Of a DNA stretch of 64,000 bases, positions 63,072 to 64,000 are shown in pieces. The stretch lies in assembly GCA_965249455.1 (NCBI GenBank), contig OZ252236.1, forward strand, positions 2,418,001-2,482,000. The letters run 5' to 3'. The stretch's first letter is position 1, and every line of letters starts with the position of its first letter. The notes under the pieces were generated by a model. It made no database searches, was not told where the DNA came from, and saw only the letters and a list, made by a program, of their open reading frames with translations. The stretch comes from Jiulongibacter sp024742395 (lineage in GTDB: Bacteria; Bacteroidota; Bacteroidia; Cytophagales; Spirosomataceae). The translations under genes and the position numbers were made by a program.

Positions 63072-64000
63072 TTATTTTTTGTGGCTTAAACCACCGGCAG
63101 CTTCTTCCATAAAGCCAAGGCCGTAGGCAAACAACTGTATAAAGCAGGCAGGAAGGCTTAAAATAGCCACCCAGATAGATTTACTCACTCTAAGTGAATC
63201 GATGAACAAAATGGTGAAATAAAGCAGCAATATCAGGAAACTAACATTAAAAATGGGCTTGTAGACAAAATAGCTCACCGGAATACTGAAAATGAATAAA
63301 GTGAAAAACATCGGGAAAGCATGTACCAACTTTAGTTGTTCGGGGAAAAATCGGGTGATGTTAATTCTGGCTCTGCCAAAAAAATGAAGTTGCTTAAAAA
63401 ACTGTTTAAAGGAGGTACGTCTTTTATGATATATATAGGCTTCCGGAATGAAGCCTACATTAAAGCCGGCTTTGATAATCCTGTGACTGAACTCAATATC
63501 TTCACCAAGTCTCGTAATTTTATAGCCGCCTACTGTTTCCCAGACTTTCCTTGAAATACCGAAATTAAAACTACGTGGGGTGTATTTACCGCCCAGATTT
63601 TTCTTTTTCCCTCTGATACCACCTGTAGTAAAGACCGAAGTCATTGCATAATTTACTGCCTTCTGAATAGGAGTGAAGCTTTCATGAGCCCTATCTGGTC
63701 CACCAAAAGCATCCAGTTTCTCCGTTTCTAAGGCATCTTCCAGTGCTTCAAAATAAAAAGCTGGCAATAGGGCATCAGAGTCTAATTGTATAAAATATTC
63801 TCCATTAGCTCTTTCAAAAGCAAAATTTCTTGAAAAGCCCTGACCTGTATTCTCTTTTTTGAAATAGCGGATAGGTAAAACTTCTTCAAACTTTCTGCAT
63901 ACATCTTCGCAGTTAATAGAAGACCCATCTTCGATTATAAGTACCTCAAGGTCTTTAAACGTCTGCTGAGTCAAACTTTCTAAAAGTTCATTGACTTCAT
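63072..64000 (-). CDS. glycosyltransferase family 2, 5' end cut by window edge
   Basis: At least 309 residues; the frame continues through the right edge (EVNELLESLTQQTFKDLEVL), so the real start is outside. GT-A motifs: VLIIEDGS, QLDSDALL (metal DxD-like), LGEDIEFSHRI and KRRTSFKQFF. Two or three C-terminal helices. Adds a sugar to a lipid-linked or surface glycan. 59 bp upstream of the ABC exporter on the same strand. Confidence 0.85.
   Translation of the reverse strand, partial: EVNELLESLTQQTFKDLEVLIIEDGSSINCEDVCRKFEEVLPIRYFKKENTGQGFSRNFAFERANGEYFIQLDSDALLPAFYFEALEDALETEKLDAFGGPDRAHESFTPIQKAVNYAMTSVFTTGGIRGKKKNLGGKYTPRSFNFGISRKVWETVGGYKITRLGEDIEFSHRIIKAGFNVGFIPEAYIYHKRRTSFKQFFKQLHFFGRARINITRFFPEQLKLVHAFPMFFTLFIFSIPVSYFVYKPIFNVSFLILLLYFTILFIDSLRVSKSIWVAILSLPACFIQLFAYGLGFMEEAAGGLSHKK

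Overview
The window looks like chromosomal DNA of a member of the Bacteroidota, most likely a Cytophagales-type bacterium. The signs are AT-rich DNA, TAnnTTTG-type promoter boxes instead of a strong -35/-10 pair, a lipidated TamA-like protein, many LytTR-only regulators, WG-repeat and DUF349 proteins, and large secreted proteins ending in a conserved Gly-Cys domain. I cannot name the genus.

Layout. 0-7 kb: cbb3 oxidase maturation (ccoI, ccoS), an L,D-transpeptidase, a TauE-type exporter, and a membrane PAS histidine kinase with a single-domain response regulator. 7.3-11.9 kb: a tightly packed four-gene envelope-glycan cluster (GT39-like, membrane protein, acyltransferase, 62-aa protein). 11.9-16.8 kb: an OmpA/PD40 protein, a DUF922-like secreted protease, and two convergent PAS/LuxR-type regulators with inverted repeats nearby. 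17.1-23.5 kb: an operon of a LytTR-only regulator translationally coupled to an LRR protein, two tandem beta-helix proteins and a three-repeat protein. 23.5-27.5 kb: sterol-desaturase-like protein, polysaccharide deacetylase, GT2, ruvC, rpe. 27.8-30 kb: two more LytTR-only genes, one followed by a secreted protein. 30-36.8 kb: ligA, a secreted metzincin, dapA, PAP2. 36.8-41.9 kb: Gfo/Idh oxidoreductase, GNAT, thrB and thrA with a leader. 42-50 kb: ArsR regulator, class V aminotransferase, TamL-like protein, TrmH-type methylase, pdxH, DUF349 protein. 55.7-64 kb: esterase-like hydrolase, conserved-TM-helix channel protein, GH109-like protein, WG-repeat protein, MsbA-like ABC exporter, and a GT2 cut by the right edge.

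The clearest accessory region is a 5.5-kb island at the 3' end of tRNA-Thr(UGU), from 50109 to 55636. It is bounded by a 21-bp exact direct repeat of the tRNA 3' end. It has no visible integrase. It carries an AbiC-like putative phage-defence membrane protein, an unrecognised five-helix membrane protein, a tRNA-like relic and two insertion sequences. One IS (1434 bp, 8-bp target duplication) sits 20 bp upstream of the AbiC-like start codon.

The second theme is stand-alone LytTR genes placed directly before secreted-protein genes, together with three secreted proteins that share a C-terminal domain ending in Gly-Gly-Cys. I read this as a locally regulated surface-protein system; that is an inference.
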